Virus record (IMG/VR): IMGVR_UViG_3300020274_000001
Span: 1 to 64,000 of that record
From: a virus
Length of the DNA: 64,000 nucleotides
Strand: one strand, 5' to 3'
Of the stretch, positions 35,157 through 45,075 are shown one piece after another. The first letter of the stretch is position 1, and each line of letters begins with the position of its first letter. The position numbers were made by a program, and so were the translations under genes. The notes beneath the pieces are model-generated. The model ran no database searches, was not told the DNA's origin, and saw only the letters and a program-made list of their open reading frames with translations.

Positions 35157-38100
35157 ATGGTCACAATTATCAACAGTGTATTGAAGAACGGAGAAGATGT
35201 AGGTCTGATTTCTGTAAGATGGAGAGATGAAGACGGTAATCGACAAGAAGATGTGTTCCGTCACAATCCGTATGTCTACCTTGACCCTGCAAATGTCAAC
35301 CAATTGCAATCAACGAAAGAAGTGGTAGCAGGGACACCTCGTGCTTCATTCCCGCTTTCAGAGAAAGCATTTGCTCGCCGTCTGAAAGAGTGGCGTCGTA
35401 AGAAATCATACGACAATAGAGCCATCTGGGAACAGGGCGTAAAGATGGATGGAGTTGTCCATGTCGAAGAAGACCCCGACACTGTCACAAGAGATGGTGT
35501 CACTTTGACTCGTGTTGAATTCAGAGATGCACGCTCCCGTTCTGCTTTCCGTCGTGCCTATTCCGGTCTATCTGCTTCCAGAACCAAGCATGAGGAACAG
35601 TTCTGTATACGCCCTCCTATGGAGAAGGATTCTTTCGAATCGTTGTTTAACGACTCTCCTACACATACGCTATACTTTGACCTTGAATTACTCCAATATC
35701 ACGGTAATGGAGACTTCCCCAAATACACAGATATGCGTAATCCTCGGCACGATGTCCGCATAGGATTGAACAGTGCTGGGCTACAAGAGATGTCTCTGAT
35801 TGCAGTATACGCTGATTGGCTCGACCAATACCTTGTATGGGCACATCACCCTAACTTTGCCGAGTATGATACCGGTGCTTTACCGAGAGAGTATGCAGAT
35901 ATGGGAGAAGTCCGATACTTCAACGATGAGCGAGAGATGCTTGAGAATTTCGTGCAATGGATAGATATTATGGACCCAGACATGCTTGTAGCATGGAATG
36001 GTGACGGATACGATTTACCTATGCTACGCTACCGTCTTGAGGTAACAGGAGTCGGTGCTGACCGCATGTCTCCACGAGTGTCCTCTTCTAACGGTCAATT
36101 TACTACTACACCAGATTACCTGCCACCGTCTGACAATTGGACAGAGGAAGGAGAGCGTGTAATGAAGGGCAAATATGCCGCTTCCCGACAACCAATTCGT
36201 GGTAGGGCGAGTATTGACTTGCAACCTGCTTTCGTAGGTTGGTGGCGTTCTACCAAAGGACAAACACTTGGGTCGTATATATCGCTCGACAGGGCTACAA
36301 ATGACCTTCTCAAAGACTACATTAGTGTGGGTAAAGCAACAGACTTCAAGCCAGACTTTGACGACAAGACCTATGATACCTTCATTGAGGATTATATCTA
36401 CTATAACATAGTTGACGTAGCCGCTATGGTTGAAATCGAACGATATGCAAATGTCATCGAATTGCACCTTGCTATGCAGAATTTCTTGAAGGTTCCATTT
36501 GGCTCTACTTTCAACTCTACTCGCTTCTGTGGTGTCATGTTCAGTAAGGAGGCAGGGTTCCTTCCTGTCGACCCTGTATGGGATAATCAGCCCTATCAGA
36601 CCTATTGGGCATACGACCCCGAAACAGGAGAGCGTAGCGATACTGGAAACTTGCTTGACCCGAAGAACAAAGACGACGGTTTGGCGTATGAAGGTGCAGA
36701 AGTCGTGGACGTTCTATCCGAAGGTAACAAAGGATTACACTTCAATGTAGCCGCTTTCGACGCAAAGTCAATGTATCCATACAACATTGTGGGTAAGAAC
36801 ATCTGCTGGTTGACGGCATACAAGCCTCAAGAGGGCGACCCTAACGCCGTGTGGTTCGATATTCACTTGAGGAAAGGAAAGAAAGTGGTCGGTCGAGAAT
36901 CGATTGCTTTCCACCCAGCCGACAAGATGGAAGGCTCTTTGCCACGCATCGTATCTGTTGTCCTTGAGCGTCGTGCTCATTACAAGAAGGTGGCCAAGGA
37001 GTGCCGTCTTGCTGGTGACGACCTTGGTGCAAAGCAAGCCGATAACATGCAGAAGGCTGTGAAGGTTGTAGCCAATTCCTTCTATGGTGTTCTTGGTAAT
37101 GCTTGGGAATGGGGTCGAGATTCTCTTGACTTTGCTACATTCGGCCTTGCAGGTGCTACTACCAAATTCGGTAAGAAACAGGTTCAAAGTTGCCGTAAAT
37201 ATTGTGAGGACCTTGGTTACAAATCTATCTTCGGGCACACTGATTCTGTGTTCGTGAAGATGGGAGACGACAGGACTGTCGAGGACTGTATCGAGCAATG
37301 CCTAACCTTGGCCGATGACATCAGTGCCCACATCCAAAAAGACCTTGGTCACACAGGCGCAGAGTGGGAATTCGAGCAATTCATGGACCGATATTTCATT
37401 GCGAAAAAGAATCGGTATGCTGGTCGTATTGCATGGGTCGATGGTGAAATGGTTACCGATAAGCCGCTATCTCAACGACTGAAAGCGTCTGGATTTGAAT
37501 TGAAAGCCGCTAACACTTCCAAGGTTGTCCGAGATGTCCAATTGGAGACTCTGTCGTTGATGTTTGACGGTGCTGGTTTCAACGAGGTTGTTGATTTCTG
37601 CCGAGATAAATACGATACTGTGGCCTCTGGTAAAGTCCCTGTGGCTGAATTGGCTCCCCGTATGACAATCCAACAACATCTACCCCACCGATATCAGAAA
37701 ACTGGTTGGAATCGCTACTCTCCTTGTAGTTGTGGTGGATGCCCCATTATGGTCACTAAGGGGATGACAAAGGCCCAGAAGGGCGGACTTCGTAAGAATC
37801 GCAAGGATGACCTATGTTATACCATACAGGGTCCTCGTGGGTCAGACCACAGACGATACACCGTAGGTGAGCCTCTATGGAGACTAATGGATGAGCGTGC
37901 ATCTGCGGCGGCTTGGTTCAATGATTTCATTGCTAATGAGAATGAGCCTCCTATTGTCAAGGGTGAGTCGTTTTACTCCATACCTGTCCGAGATGGTCCC
38001 CATCCTGTCCCATACAGGAATAACAAGGTTCTGGGCCGTCAGTATGGCTTCATTGGTGTCCGTAGCATAGAACAAGCCGGGGCGTTCACTCCAGACTTTG

Positions 38101-38219
38101 AGGCTCTTGCCAATTCTACTGTTGTTGAGCCTCTCAAGAACGTGTTTGAAGGTATGCAGTGGGATATTGAAATCATCCGTGGTTTCAGACCTCCTACTCT
38201 CCAAGAATTTCTCTACTAA
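35157..38219 (+). CDS. polB: Family B DNA polymerase with proofreading exonuclease
   Basis: 1020 residues with AAAGGAGG upstream. Exonuclease motifs: Exo I Asp175-x-Glu177 (YFDLEL), Exo II WNGDGYDLPML near 281-291, Exo III YNIVD near 415. Polymerase motifs: A DAKSMYP near 535, B KVVANSFYG near 636, C FGHTDS near 695, and KKNRY near 755. Motif C has His where nearly all family B enzymes have the first Asp of DTDS; the metal-binding Asp is kept. A C-terminal cysteine group (SPCSCGGCP) may bind zinc. It replicates the element's DNA. No clamp, clamp loader or helicase is seen in this window. Confidence 0.97.
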   Translation: MVTIINSVLKNGEDVGLISVRWRDEDGNRQEDVFRHNPYVYLDPANVNQLQSTKEVVAGTPRASFPLSEKAFARRLKEWRRKKSYDNRAIWEQGVKMDGVVHVEEDPDTVTRDGVTLTRVEFRDARSRSAFRRAYSGLSASRTKHEEQFCIRPPMEKDSFESLFNDSPTHTLYFDLELLQYHGNGDFPKYTDMRNPRHDVRIGLNSAGLQEMSLIAVYADWLDQYLVWAHHPNFAEYDTGALPREYADMGEVRYFNDEREMLENFVQWIDIMDPDMLVAWNGDGYDLPMLRYRLEVTGVGADRMSPRVSSSNGQFTTTPDYLPPSDNWTEEGERVMKGKYAASRQPIRGRASIDLQPAFVGWWRSTKGQTLGSYISLDRATNDLLKDYISVGKATDFKPDFDDKTYDTFIEDYIYYNIVDVAAMVEIERYANVIELHLAMQNFLKVPFGSTFNSTRFCGVMFSKEAGFLPVDPVWDNQPYQTYWAYDPETGERSDTGNLLDPKNKDDGLAYEGAEVVDVLSEGNKGLHFNVAAFDAKSMYPYNIVGKNICWLTAYKPQEGDPNAVWFDIHLRKGKKVVGRESIAFHPADKMEGSLPRIVSVVLERRAHYKKVAKECRLAGDDLGAKQADNMQKAVKVVANSFYGVLGNAWEWGRDSLDFATFGLAGATTKFGKKQVQSCRKYCEDLGYKSIFGHTDSVFVKMGDDRTVEDCIEQCLTLADDISAHIQKDLGHTGAEWEFEQFMDRYFIAKKNRYAGRIAWVDGEMVTDKPLSQRLKASGFELKAANTSKVVRDVQLETLSLMFDGAGFNEVVDFCRDKYDTVASGKVPVAELAPRMTIQQHLPHRYQKTGWNRYSPCSCGGCPIMVTKGMTKAQKGGLRKNRKDDLCYTIQGPRGSDHRRYTVGEPLWRLMDERASAAAWFNDFIANENEPPIVKGESFYSIPVRDGPHPVPYRNNKVLGRQYGFIGVRSIEQAGAFTPDFEALANSTVVEPLKNVFEGMQWDIEIIRGFRPPTLQEFLY

Positions 38220-38528
38220 AGCGCATACGTTAGGGGTTAAAAAAAATTAAAGTAGTTTTTTTCGGGGCACTGCGCCTATGAAAAAACGTTAATTGGAATT
38301 TAAGCCACCTAAGCAGGCTCTCTGTGATGCGAATTTTAGAGTTAGTGTGAAACATTAACGCATTCTATAATTTTTCAGACGTCGGAACCATGCTTATTGA
38401 TTGCAATAACGACTTGGAATATGTTCTAAGACACTTTTACTTTTTATCACCCGTCCCCCCGGAAATACGTGCCGCATACGTTAGGGTAATCTTGCTTTCG
38501 CTAAACCATGCGAGTAGCATGTCACTAC
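38220..38528. other. Convergent intergenic region between polB and rpoA
   Basis: No gene seen. T-rich and A-rich runs near 38240-38272 can end transcription from both sides. A 14-bp direct repeat CGCATACGTTAGGG occurs at 38222-38235 and 38473-38486. AATATGTTCTAAG at 38418-38430 is like the ATATTCTAAG motif repeated at 60.7-62.1 kb. Confidence 0.5.
38222..38486 (+). repeat. 14-bp direct repeats flanking the convergent intergenic region
   Basis: CGCATACGTTAGGG at 38222-38235 and 38473-38486 bracket about 237 bp. Could be the scar of an insertion or deletion by recombination. Confidence 0.5.
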
Positions 38529-41500
38529 TCACTCGGTATACTTGAGTAACTCTTGACCGACCAACGGTGCTCTTCCTGCTATTGTTGAGCCTGTGACAGA
38601 GCGCATATCGGATACATTTCCAATCACTACTCCTCCTCGCAATTGCTTCTTCACGTCTTCCATAGCCATCGAATCGAAAGTATTGACGGAATTCGTCCCT
38701 ATGTTGCCAGAACCCGGACCTAAACCAATCAGTTTACCTTTAGCAGATATTGCTTCTGCGATAGTAGTGACATACCGGTAATCATAGTCACCTATTCCGC
38801 TTGAAGCATTCATCTGATAATTCAGTTGGTCCGCTACACAGGCTTGAGCGGCTTCTATTCCGAGGAACTTCTCTACTGTCTTAGGGTTGTCACACCATAT
38901 TGAGTCAACGTCAACATAATCTCCAAGTAATCGGACAAGGCCATCCCACACCTGTTCATGAGCAGAATCAATTTGCAAACCATACTTTCCATCTTTACGG
39001 GTGATGTATGTGGAACCTCCTTGTGGTAATCCGGATACTTGAACCAGAGAAATGTAGTCTCGCATGTTTAGCATTGCTCTGGCAGAAGTAGAATTCACCT
39101 TGATAACGAAGTTATCTCCTTCACCAATCTCTGCTCTCAACTCTCCGTCTGGTGAACTTTGCAGGTCACGGAAGACCCTTCTCACTTGTCTCATGGCAAA
39201 CTCAAGGTCGATGCTCTTATCTCGGGCCTTCTTTCTATCAACATAGAAGATACATAGCCCGTTCTCTACATCGTAGTCTACAACATCAAGTATGTCGCCA
39301 ATAAATTGAACTGAACACCAATCTGCAATACGGTCAGCGTCTTCCTCATTCCAATACTCTGGCTTCAGAGTGACGTAGGTAAACACCTGCTTACCCGGGT
39401 CGCTTTGGTCGGAACACTGGACAATTTGGTCAAGACGGTCCACAGATGTTCCCTGTCCTTTACCACCAGCGTGGAATGTTCTAAGTGAACCCTGTGTTGC
39501 CGGTTCTGCGAGACAACCTGCGGCGGTAGAACCGATTGCTTCTCCGGGCTTAACCTTGTTCTCTTCAATCCACCAGAGTAATTTGTCTACCATTGTTTTT
39601 ACCATGGGCTTCATGACCTCTCTTTTAGATAGAACATGTTTTACAGCCGAAATTAGTTTGTTAAGGTCGTGTTTCTTGGAAATTTCGTCTTCGAAGAACT
39701 CTATATGGGCACTTCCTTTAACACACTCGTCGCAATCCATCCCAAGTGGAACCTTGTGTTTACATGTAAAGTCGAAGAAATACGGTTGTAATTCTATGGT
39801 AAAGTCTTCGTCGGGCCCGCTAACAGTAAAGTCTTCTTTTACCTGTCCGTCTGGGAATCGGTGAACCATCTTAGCAGAGTATGGTCGGAACCCGTCTCCA
39901 CCGGCTCTGAAGGATATAACCGAGTTATCTTTCAAGTCTATGGTCTTTCCATCCTTATCTACCACAAGTGATTCTAATGCTCTCCTTACCCTGTTAGCGA
40001 GATAACCAGAGTCTTGTAGAGCACCAGATGAAGATTCCATGTCTGACCTTCTTCCGGCAACAGAAGCCATGAAGTATTCGTGTGGCTCCATTCCGGTGTA
40101 ATATGAGTTACGAGTATATCCATTGTGTATTGGGTGCTCTATATCGTATCCACTAAGAGGATAGTGAGAAAAGTTTCGTGGTAGAATCGTGGTATGTTGT
40201 ATTATTTCTTGAGGGGCCATTTCTCCATCTTCATTCTCTTGATAATTCTTGTATGAAGTCCACCCTTTACTTTGGAAGCCTCGCACTGGCAGAACTCCAG
40301 AAATCCTAACTTGTCCGTATGCCGCCCCCATCTGTTGGATGTTGAGTTCCTTACCTCTGCCCCCAGACCTAACTGCAATCTCCATAGCGTTGTCTGCACC
40401 AGCGATTTGAGATACTGCCATAGCGACACCATCTTCCCAAGGTGCCTGTGCTTCGTAAATGAGCATTTGACGGAACTGATATGGATTCTTATCGAGAATC
40501 TGTTGCTTCTCTGATTTAGAATAATCTGGAGAAAGCCATTTGTCACTATCCACATACCTCTGTAAGTTATAATTAGCGAAGTCGATATTTATCTGCTTGC
40601 ATACTTCGGAGGTTGTATCATAACCCGCTCGTATGTCTTCATAGTATTCCATAGGTAAACCACAATCTGCAACACCCATCGAATAACCTACTGCGTGATG
40701 TGCGGCAAATCCAAGACGGCACAACATATCGATGAATTTCTGCATCTGCTTACCGCCTTCTTCGTAACCAAAGCGATAATAGAACGCGGGAGCAATTGTT
40801 CCCTTTTCTTTACCTGCGAATGTCTTGTCAAGCGTTCCCGTAATCATCTCACCGTCAATGATTACCGTCGTGTCTTTTTCGGGCTTTCCTTTATCGTTGA
40901 GAACCATAGAGCCGTCTTCTTTGTAAAGTATACCAGACTTGAATTTAGCATTGATTCCATCTGGTAGTAGGAGACTTATGCACCGATATCCAGAATAGTA
41001 TTTGCCTTTGACATCGGGTTTACCAATGTCTTCGATATATTGGATACGAGCGTCTCCATCTGGTAGTAGGCTTCCGTCTTTGTGGTATACTTTACTGAAT
41101 AATTCAAGCATACTCTTCTTACTGAAATAAACTACGCCATCTGAATCGAAACCGACACCGATGGACTCGTTGAAAGTATTAGCCTTACTCTTATGCTTCA
41201 TTGTCAAGAGATAAACACCAGAAGTCTGGTCGTGGTCTGTTCCAATTACCAACTTACCCATACGGTGATGAAGCATATTGTCCCTCAACTGTAACTTATC
41301 TCTTATTTCGTTCATGGCCTCTTCAGACCCCGGAACATAGATGTTCATTTGGTCACCGTCATAATCTGCGTTAAATGGAACACAAATCGCAGGATTAAAC
41401 GATATCGAATGCTGGTCTAACGGAACTACTCTCAATCCATTCAATGATTGACGATGTAGGGAAGGCTGTCGGCCAAACAAAACATAATCTCCGGGCAATA

Positions 41501-43523
41501 AGTTACGAGCGACAACATCTCCGACTCTTAATTTAACAGACCCTTCTGGTCCAAACATTTCTCTACGCCTCTCCATGTTCTTTTCCCACTCAAACATCCA
41601 TTCTTCTCGCTTCATTTTTTTAGCGAAATCTACGGTGCTATTTTCGTCTGGCTTAGGTATAGTCTTCTTGTGCTCTACCCATTCTTCGCCGATGGCCCCC
41701 CATCTTCCGTTGTTCCAGAGAGGGGTATCATCAAGTTTCCACCTTCTGACTTCCTTGAGTCCGAATGGTTCAATCCACATCGCTCCCGGATATCTTTGCT
41801 TTACAATATCTCCGAGAGACCAATTGTGTGTAATTGACCGCTTTTCAGAAGGCACCCCTCTAATGACGAGTTCTGTTAATTGGTCTATGTTTTCTTCCGT
41901 TACCTTCACTCTCACATACGTGTTCATACACGCCGCAGTAGGCACTCCAACTTCGTTAATCGAAAGGTCTCCGTTAGCCGTAATTACCGACCGTATGACA
42001 TTGTTAACCACTTTGGAGTTCATCCTTCTCCGAAAGATGGTTTTCTTGCTTCCATATCCCGACACCGTATCGAGGATACCGGCCCTAATTGTCCGCTTTT
42101 CTCGCCCTGCTTTCGTGCGGACCATCTTGGCTCTGAACATACCAATGCTGGCGTTCTGATTGTAGAAGCAATGGGCGACGGAACGGAACAAGTCGCCCAC
42201 CATACGGGTTTGAATTTGACCGGGGTCGTAAGCACGTTGTTTCGCTTGCTTAATCTGATTATTGACACGGACAACTTGCGAATACATCATAGTGAGGTCG
42301 TTCTCCATCGGTCTACCTGTCTTGAAGTCTTCTTGCATTGGTCGCATAGTATTGGGCGCAACCGGCAGAACCTTCATCATCATGTATTCGGGACGCATAG
42401 TAGGGGCGTCAAAGCCCATCATACGAGCATTTTCGTCTGTAATCGACTGTAATAGAATATACACGTTAGAGTAAGGATAGAATCGGGGCCCAACCTTCTT
42501 CTTTAGTGCTGGTTGTAAAAGGAACATTCTTTGTCTTATGTTCCATGTTACTAACGGTGAATCTTTCTCACAATGAGGGCAAATAAGAACGCCTCTATTG
42601 GAATCCCTATTCTTTTCTTTCCTAATCGCTGTATTGATTAAGTTACGAATCCTACCCACGCCGCTTGGGTTCTTGGATATTCGGTGAATCCTCTCTATTT
42701 TCGGTGATAACTCATCATACCTTTCATCAGATATTGGAATCTTGAAACAATGGTGGCAGAACATGTTCAAGACGGAATCAAATGAATTCGGATTGGAGGC
42801 TATTGCGAACAAAACATGGGGAACAGGTTCAGCGAGTTCGATGTGTCCAAAGTGACCGGGGCAGTAGGGTGGGTTGTCGAGTAAGCCCTCACATGTTTGA
42901 CATTGTCCACTTCTTTCACTTGCCCCAAGTCTGCCGTCTACTGGACCATTCATTACGGGAGTAGGTTGTCGAGTCTGTGTTATTGTAGTGTGATTGTTTA
43001 CCTGTAATACAGACATCGCTCGTATATCTTCTGGAGACATCATATTCATTCCTACACGACGAATTACCTTCTCGTCGGTGGTCACTACCGTATCTTTCAC
43101 ATTTACTTTCGCTGTGAATCGAATAGGGGTTGAAACATATACTCCTCGCATACCCATGTCATCGAATTCATCTGGATATTGCTCGGATAAGTCATACACA
43201 TCTTCTGTTTCATAGAAGGTAGCCGGGATTGTAGGAACAACCCCTTCTTCGTCGGGGGTATCATCAAATGTTCCTACATTAACTTGACCTACGAGATAAT
43301 TAATTTTACTCGACCGTAATCCTTCTGCGTCAGGATGCATGTAAAAATATGCAATGGCGGCTGTTTCTCTGTCTGGTAGAAACCTTCGGTCTCCCCCAGA
43401 AATATCAATATCTGCTACTGTAATTTCCTTTCCGTTTTCCAACAACTCTGACCTAAGTTGGTCTTTACGGAAGAACCAATAGAATGAGGTAACTTTGAAT
43501 GGCCCTTCTTGTTCTTCATCCAT
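38529..43523 (-). CDS. rpoA: RNA polymerase largest subunit, A' and A'' fused
   Basis: 1664 residues. N-terminal zinc-binding clamp (CQTC...CPGHFGHIEL near 205-235, then CHHC), 'LFGRQPSLHRQS' near 680, the catalytic metal motif NADYDGDQMN near 720 with all three Asp, 'GGRGKELNIQQMG' and the bridge-helix/trigger-loop region 'NSYYTGMEPHEYF...ALQDSGYLANR'. The A'' half follows without a break ('PGEAIGS...GSLRTFHAGG'). Most archaea split this into two genes of about 900 and 400 residues; unsplit forms occur in Thaumarchaeota and in eukaryotes. NADFDGD is NADYDGD here. It catalyses RNA synthesis with subunit B, which is not in this window. Last gene of the leftward RNA polymerase operon. Confidence 0.97.
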   Translation of the reverse strand: MDEEQEGPFKVTSFYWFFRKDQLRSELLENGKEITVADIDISGGDRRFLPDRETAAIAYFYMHPDAEGLRSSKINYLVGQVNVGTFDDTPDEEGVVPTIPATFYETEDVYDLSEQYPDEFDDMGMRGVYVSTPIRFTAKVNVKDTVVTTDEKVIRRVGMNMMSPEDIRAMSVLQVNNHTTITQTRQPTPVMNGPVDGRLGASERSGQCQTCEGLLDNPPYCPGHFGHIELAEPVPHVLFAIASNPNSFDSVLNMFCHHCFKIPISDERYDELSPKIERIHRISKNPSGVGRIRNLINTAIRKEKNRDSNRGVLICPHCEKDSPLVTWNIRQRMFLLQPALKKKVGPRFYPYSNVYILLQSITDENARMMGFDAPTMRPEYMMMKVLPVAPNTMRPMQEDFKTGRPMENDLTMMYSQVVRVNNQIKQAKQRAYDPGQIQTRMVGDLFRSVAHCFYNQNASIGMFRAKMVRTKAGREKRTIRAGILDTVSGYGSKKTIFRRRMNSKVVNNVIRSVITANGDLSINEVGVPTAACMNTYVRVKVTEENIDQLTELVIRGVPSEKRSITHNWSLGDIVKQRYPGAMWIEPFGLKEVRRWKLDDTPLWNNGRWGAIGEEWVEHKKTIPKPDENSTVDFAKKMKREEWMFEWEKNMERRREMFGPEGSVKLRVGDVVARNLLPGDYVLFGRQPSLHRQSLNGLRVVPLDQHSISFNPAICVPFNADYDGDQMNIYVPGSEEAMNEIRDKLQLRDNMLHHRMGKLVIGTDHDQTSGVYLLTMKHKSKANTFNESIGVGFDSDGVVYFSKKSMLELFSKVYHKDGSLLPDGDARIQYIEDIGKPDVKGKYYSGYRCISLLLPDGINAKFKSGILYKEDGSMVLNDKGKPEKDTTVIIDGEMITGTLDKTFAGKEKGTIAPAFYYRFGYEEGGKQMQKFIDMLCRLGFAAHHAVGYSMGVADCGLPMEYYEDIRAGYDTTSEVCKQINIDFANYNLQRYVDSDKWLSPDYSKSEKQQILDKNPYQFRQMLIYEAQAPWEDGVAMAVSQIAGADNAMEIAVRSGGRGKELNIQQMGAAYGQVRISGVLPVRGFQSKGWTSYKNYQENEDGEMAPQEIIQHTTILPRNFSHYPLSGYDIEHPIHNGYTRNSYYTGMEPHEYFMASVAGRRSDMESSSGALQDSGYLANRVRRALESLVVDKDGKTIDLKDNSVISFRAGGDGFRPYSAKMVHRFPDGQVKEDFTVSGPDEDFTIELQPYFFDFTCKHKVPLGMDCDECVKGSAHIEFFEDEISKKHDLNKLISAVKHVLSKREVMKPMVKTMVDKLLWWIEENKVKPGEAIGSTAAGCLAEPATQGSLRTFHAGGKGQGTSVDRLDQIVQCSDQSDPGKQVFTYVTLKPEYWNEEDADRIADWCSVQFIGDILDVVDYDVENGLCIFYVDRKKARDKSIDLEFAMRQVRRVFRDLQSSPDGELRAEIGEGDNFVIKVNSTSARAMLNMRDYISLVQVSGLPQGGSTYITRKDGKYGLQIDSAHEQVWDGLVRLLGDYVDVDSIWCDNPKTVEKFLGIEAAQACVADQLNYQMNASSGIGDYDYRYVTTIAEAISAKGKLIGLGPGSGNIGTNSVNTFDSMAMEDVKKQLRGGVVIGNVSDMRSVTGSTIAGRAPLVGQELLKYTE

Positions 43524-44361
43524 GTCTACACCGCACCTTGAATTTCAATTGGCGGGTGATACGATGGTTTTGCGTTCCCTCTTTTGCGAATGCTGGCCTG
43601 TCAACATCAGCAAAAAGAAGTCCCGTGAGGTCTACGACCTGTCCCGCCGGAACATAGTCGTAACCCTTTCTGTTGACGTTTCGGCGAACACGCTCTTTTC
43701 CGCTACCTACTTTGTCATAAAGGGCCTCATCTGTCGCAAACCATTCTACTACCAGAGGTCTGGCCGAATAGATTTGCGGGACCATAGTGAATCTCATTTG
43801 ATAATTGGCCTGCTTTAGCATGCCGTCAAAGTATCCTTCTTCTATATCTGAAGTTACTTCGATTGTCCATACTCTGTTTTTTTCTCCATCAGATTTAATA
43901 TCGAATATATCCGAAATAGGTATATGTGTTCCTTGACGGAGGTTAGTTTTGATACTGTTACCAAAGTTAACTATGGCGAAAGGCTTTCCGCCTTGTTGTA
44001 ATTTTACATTGTTTCCATACTCTCCGAGTTTAGACCACGGAGCATCTCCGGGCACAACATTCCGAGAATCGGATAGCATTGCTTTCTGCATTGCGTTGCC
44101 AAAGTTAGCGACACGTATATTCGGCTTATATCCTTGACAAAACCAATTAGTATGAACCTTGACTAACCGTCTCGTTTTCTTTTCCCATAAAACACAACCC
44201 CCATACTGTCCTTTACCGACAGGTTTGTAGAATTTACAGGTCCCACACTTCTTTTTATCGTTGGGTGCTATGGTTTCTATTTTAGTCCCGCGAATAGACT
44301 TCAAGGCGGCGGCAATGGTGGGAGTTGGAACCATCCCTAACCCACGCTTGTAGAAGTCCAT
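43516..44361 (-). CDS. Protein with N-terminal four-cysteine cluster
   Basis: 281 residues. 'CGTCKFYKP...GGCVLW...NWFCQGYKP' (about residues 39-80) has the spacing of a small iron-sulphur or zinc module similar to HiPIP-like domains. The rest is strand-rich, with 'VANFGNAMQ' and 'IVNFGNSIK' as an internal echo. It overlaps the start of rpoA by 8 nt. A similar cysteine module occurs in phage proteins of unknown role; possible transcription accessory factor by position. Confidence 0.65.
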   Translation of the reverse strand: MDFYKRGLGMVPTPTIAAALKSIRGTKIETIAPNDKKKCGTCKFYKPVGKGQYGGCVLWEKKTRRLVKVHTNWFCQGYKPNIRVANFGNAMQKAMLSDSRNVVPGDAPWSKLGEYGNNVKLQQGGKPFAIVNFGNSIKTNLRQGTHIPISDIFDIKSDGEKNRVWTIEVTSDIEEGYFDGMLKQANYQMRFTMVPQIYSARPLVVEWFATDEALYDKVGSGKERVRRNVNRKGYDYVPAGQVVDLTGLLFADVDRPAFAKEGTQNHRITRQLKFKVRCRHG

Positions 44362-44378
44362 CGATACACCCCAAGCGT

Positions 44379-44837
44379 TCAGTCATCATAAGGATAACCC
44401 GTAGAGCATACATATGCCAACTTATCTACGAACTCGTTTAGCGGTTCTCCGCTATGTCCTCTCACCCATTCGTATTCGGGTTCAGCAGGAAGGTCTCCCG
44501 AGATATTGTCTATCTTTTCCATGATTGGCTTCAAATTGGGAGACTGTATGTCATATTCTCCTCGTAGTCCTTTAACAGATACTTCACTATCCGAATATAC
44601 TACGAGAGACATGACCTCTCCCTCAATCTTTTCGGTAACTTCCTCTAAGCACCGCATGATAGCGTAAAGTTCGGCATAATTGCTGGTCTGGGTGCCTATG
44701 AACTCTGCTCCGCAGAACAATATGTCGTTACCATCTGTGACGGCGTAAGCAATTCCGCAGTCTCCTCGGCCACTGTTCTTTCTCTTGATTGTTGAACCGT
44801 CTGTCCAACATTCAAGTATCACATCAGTCATTGACAA
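44379..44837 (-). CDS. rnhA: Ribonuclease HI
   Basis: 152 residues, the usual length. The active-site set is complete: Asp13 (WTDGS), Glu56 (NYAEL), Asp83 (YSDSE), His128 (RGHSG) and Asp138 (EFVDKLA). It degrades RNA in RNA-DNA hybrids, useful for primer removal or resolving transcription-replication conflicts. It lies between rpoH and the cysteine-cluster protein in the RNA polymerase operon and overlaps rpoH by 14 nt. Confidence 0.95.
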   Translation of the reverse strand: MSMTDVILECWTDGSTIKRKNSGRGDCGIAYAVTDGNDILFCGAEFIGTQTSNYAELYAIMRCLEEVTEKIEGEVMSLVVYSDSEVSVKGLRGEYDIQSPNLKPIMEKIDNISGDLPAEPEYEWVRGHSGEPLNEFVDKLAYVCSTGYPYDD

Positions 44838-45075
44838 TCAGCCTCCATGTGAGTAATTTGCCACTCACAAGGTCATCTCTTTCAATCTGAACGATGTCTC
44901 CAACTTCCATGTCTTGTCCTTCTGCTCTCATGCGAACCAGCACGGCATCACTGAACAGAATGCGAGGCATTCTTTCGATGTCGTCTACTTTTTGTTGTTT
45001 GAGTATGAGGTTGCCTTGTGCTTTAGTTAAAACTTTGTGAATGGGGACTCTGCGGTGCTTTAGTGGGTCTGCCAT
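44824..45075 (-). CDS. rpoH: RNA polymerase subunit H (Rpb5 C-terminal type)
   Basis: 83 residues, the archaeal short form without the N-terminal jaw domain of eukaryotic Rpb5. The conserved pattern is visible: 'VPIHKVLT' at the start, 'ERMPRILFSDAVLVRM' in the middle and 'GDIVQIERDDLVSGKLLTWRLIV' at the end, matching archaeal 'LPRIxxxDPV...GDVxxIxRxSxTAGxxxxYRxV'. This subunit joins the assembly of the largest subunit near the DNA entry jaw. In cellular archaea rpoH precedes rpoB and rpoA in one operon; here the order rpoH...rpoA is kept with other genes in place of rpoB. Confidence 0.9.
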   Translation of the reverse strand: MADPLKHRRVPIHKVLTKAQGNLILKQQKVDDIERMPRILFSDAVLVRMRAEGQDMEVGDIVQIERDDLVSGKLLTWRLIVND

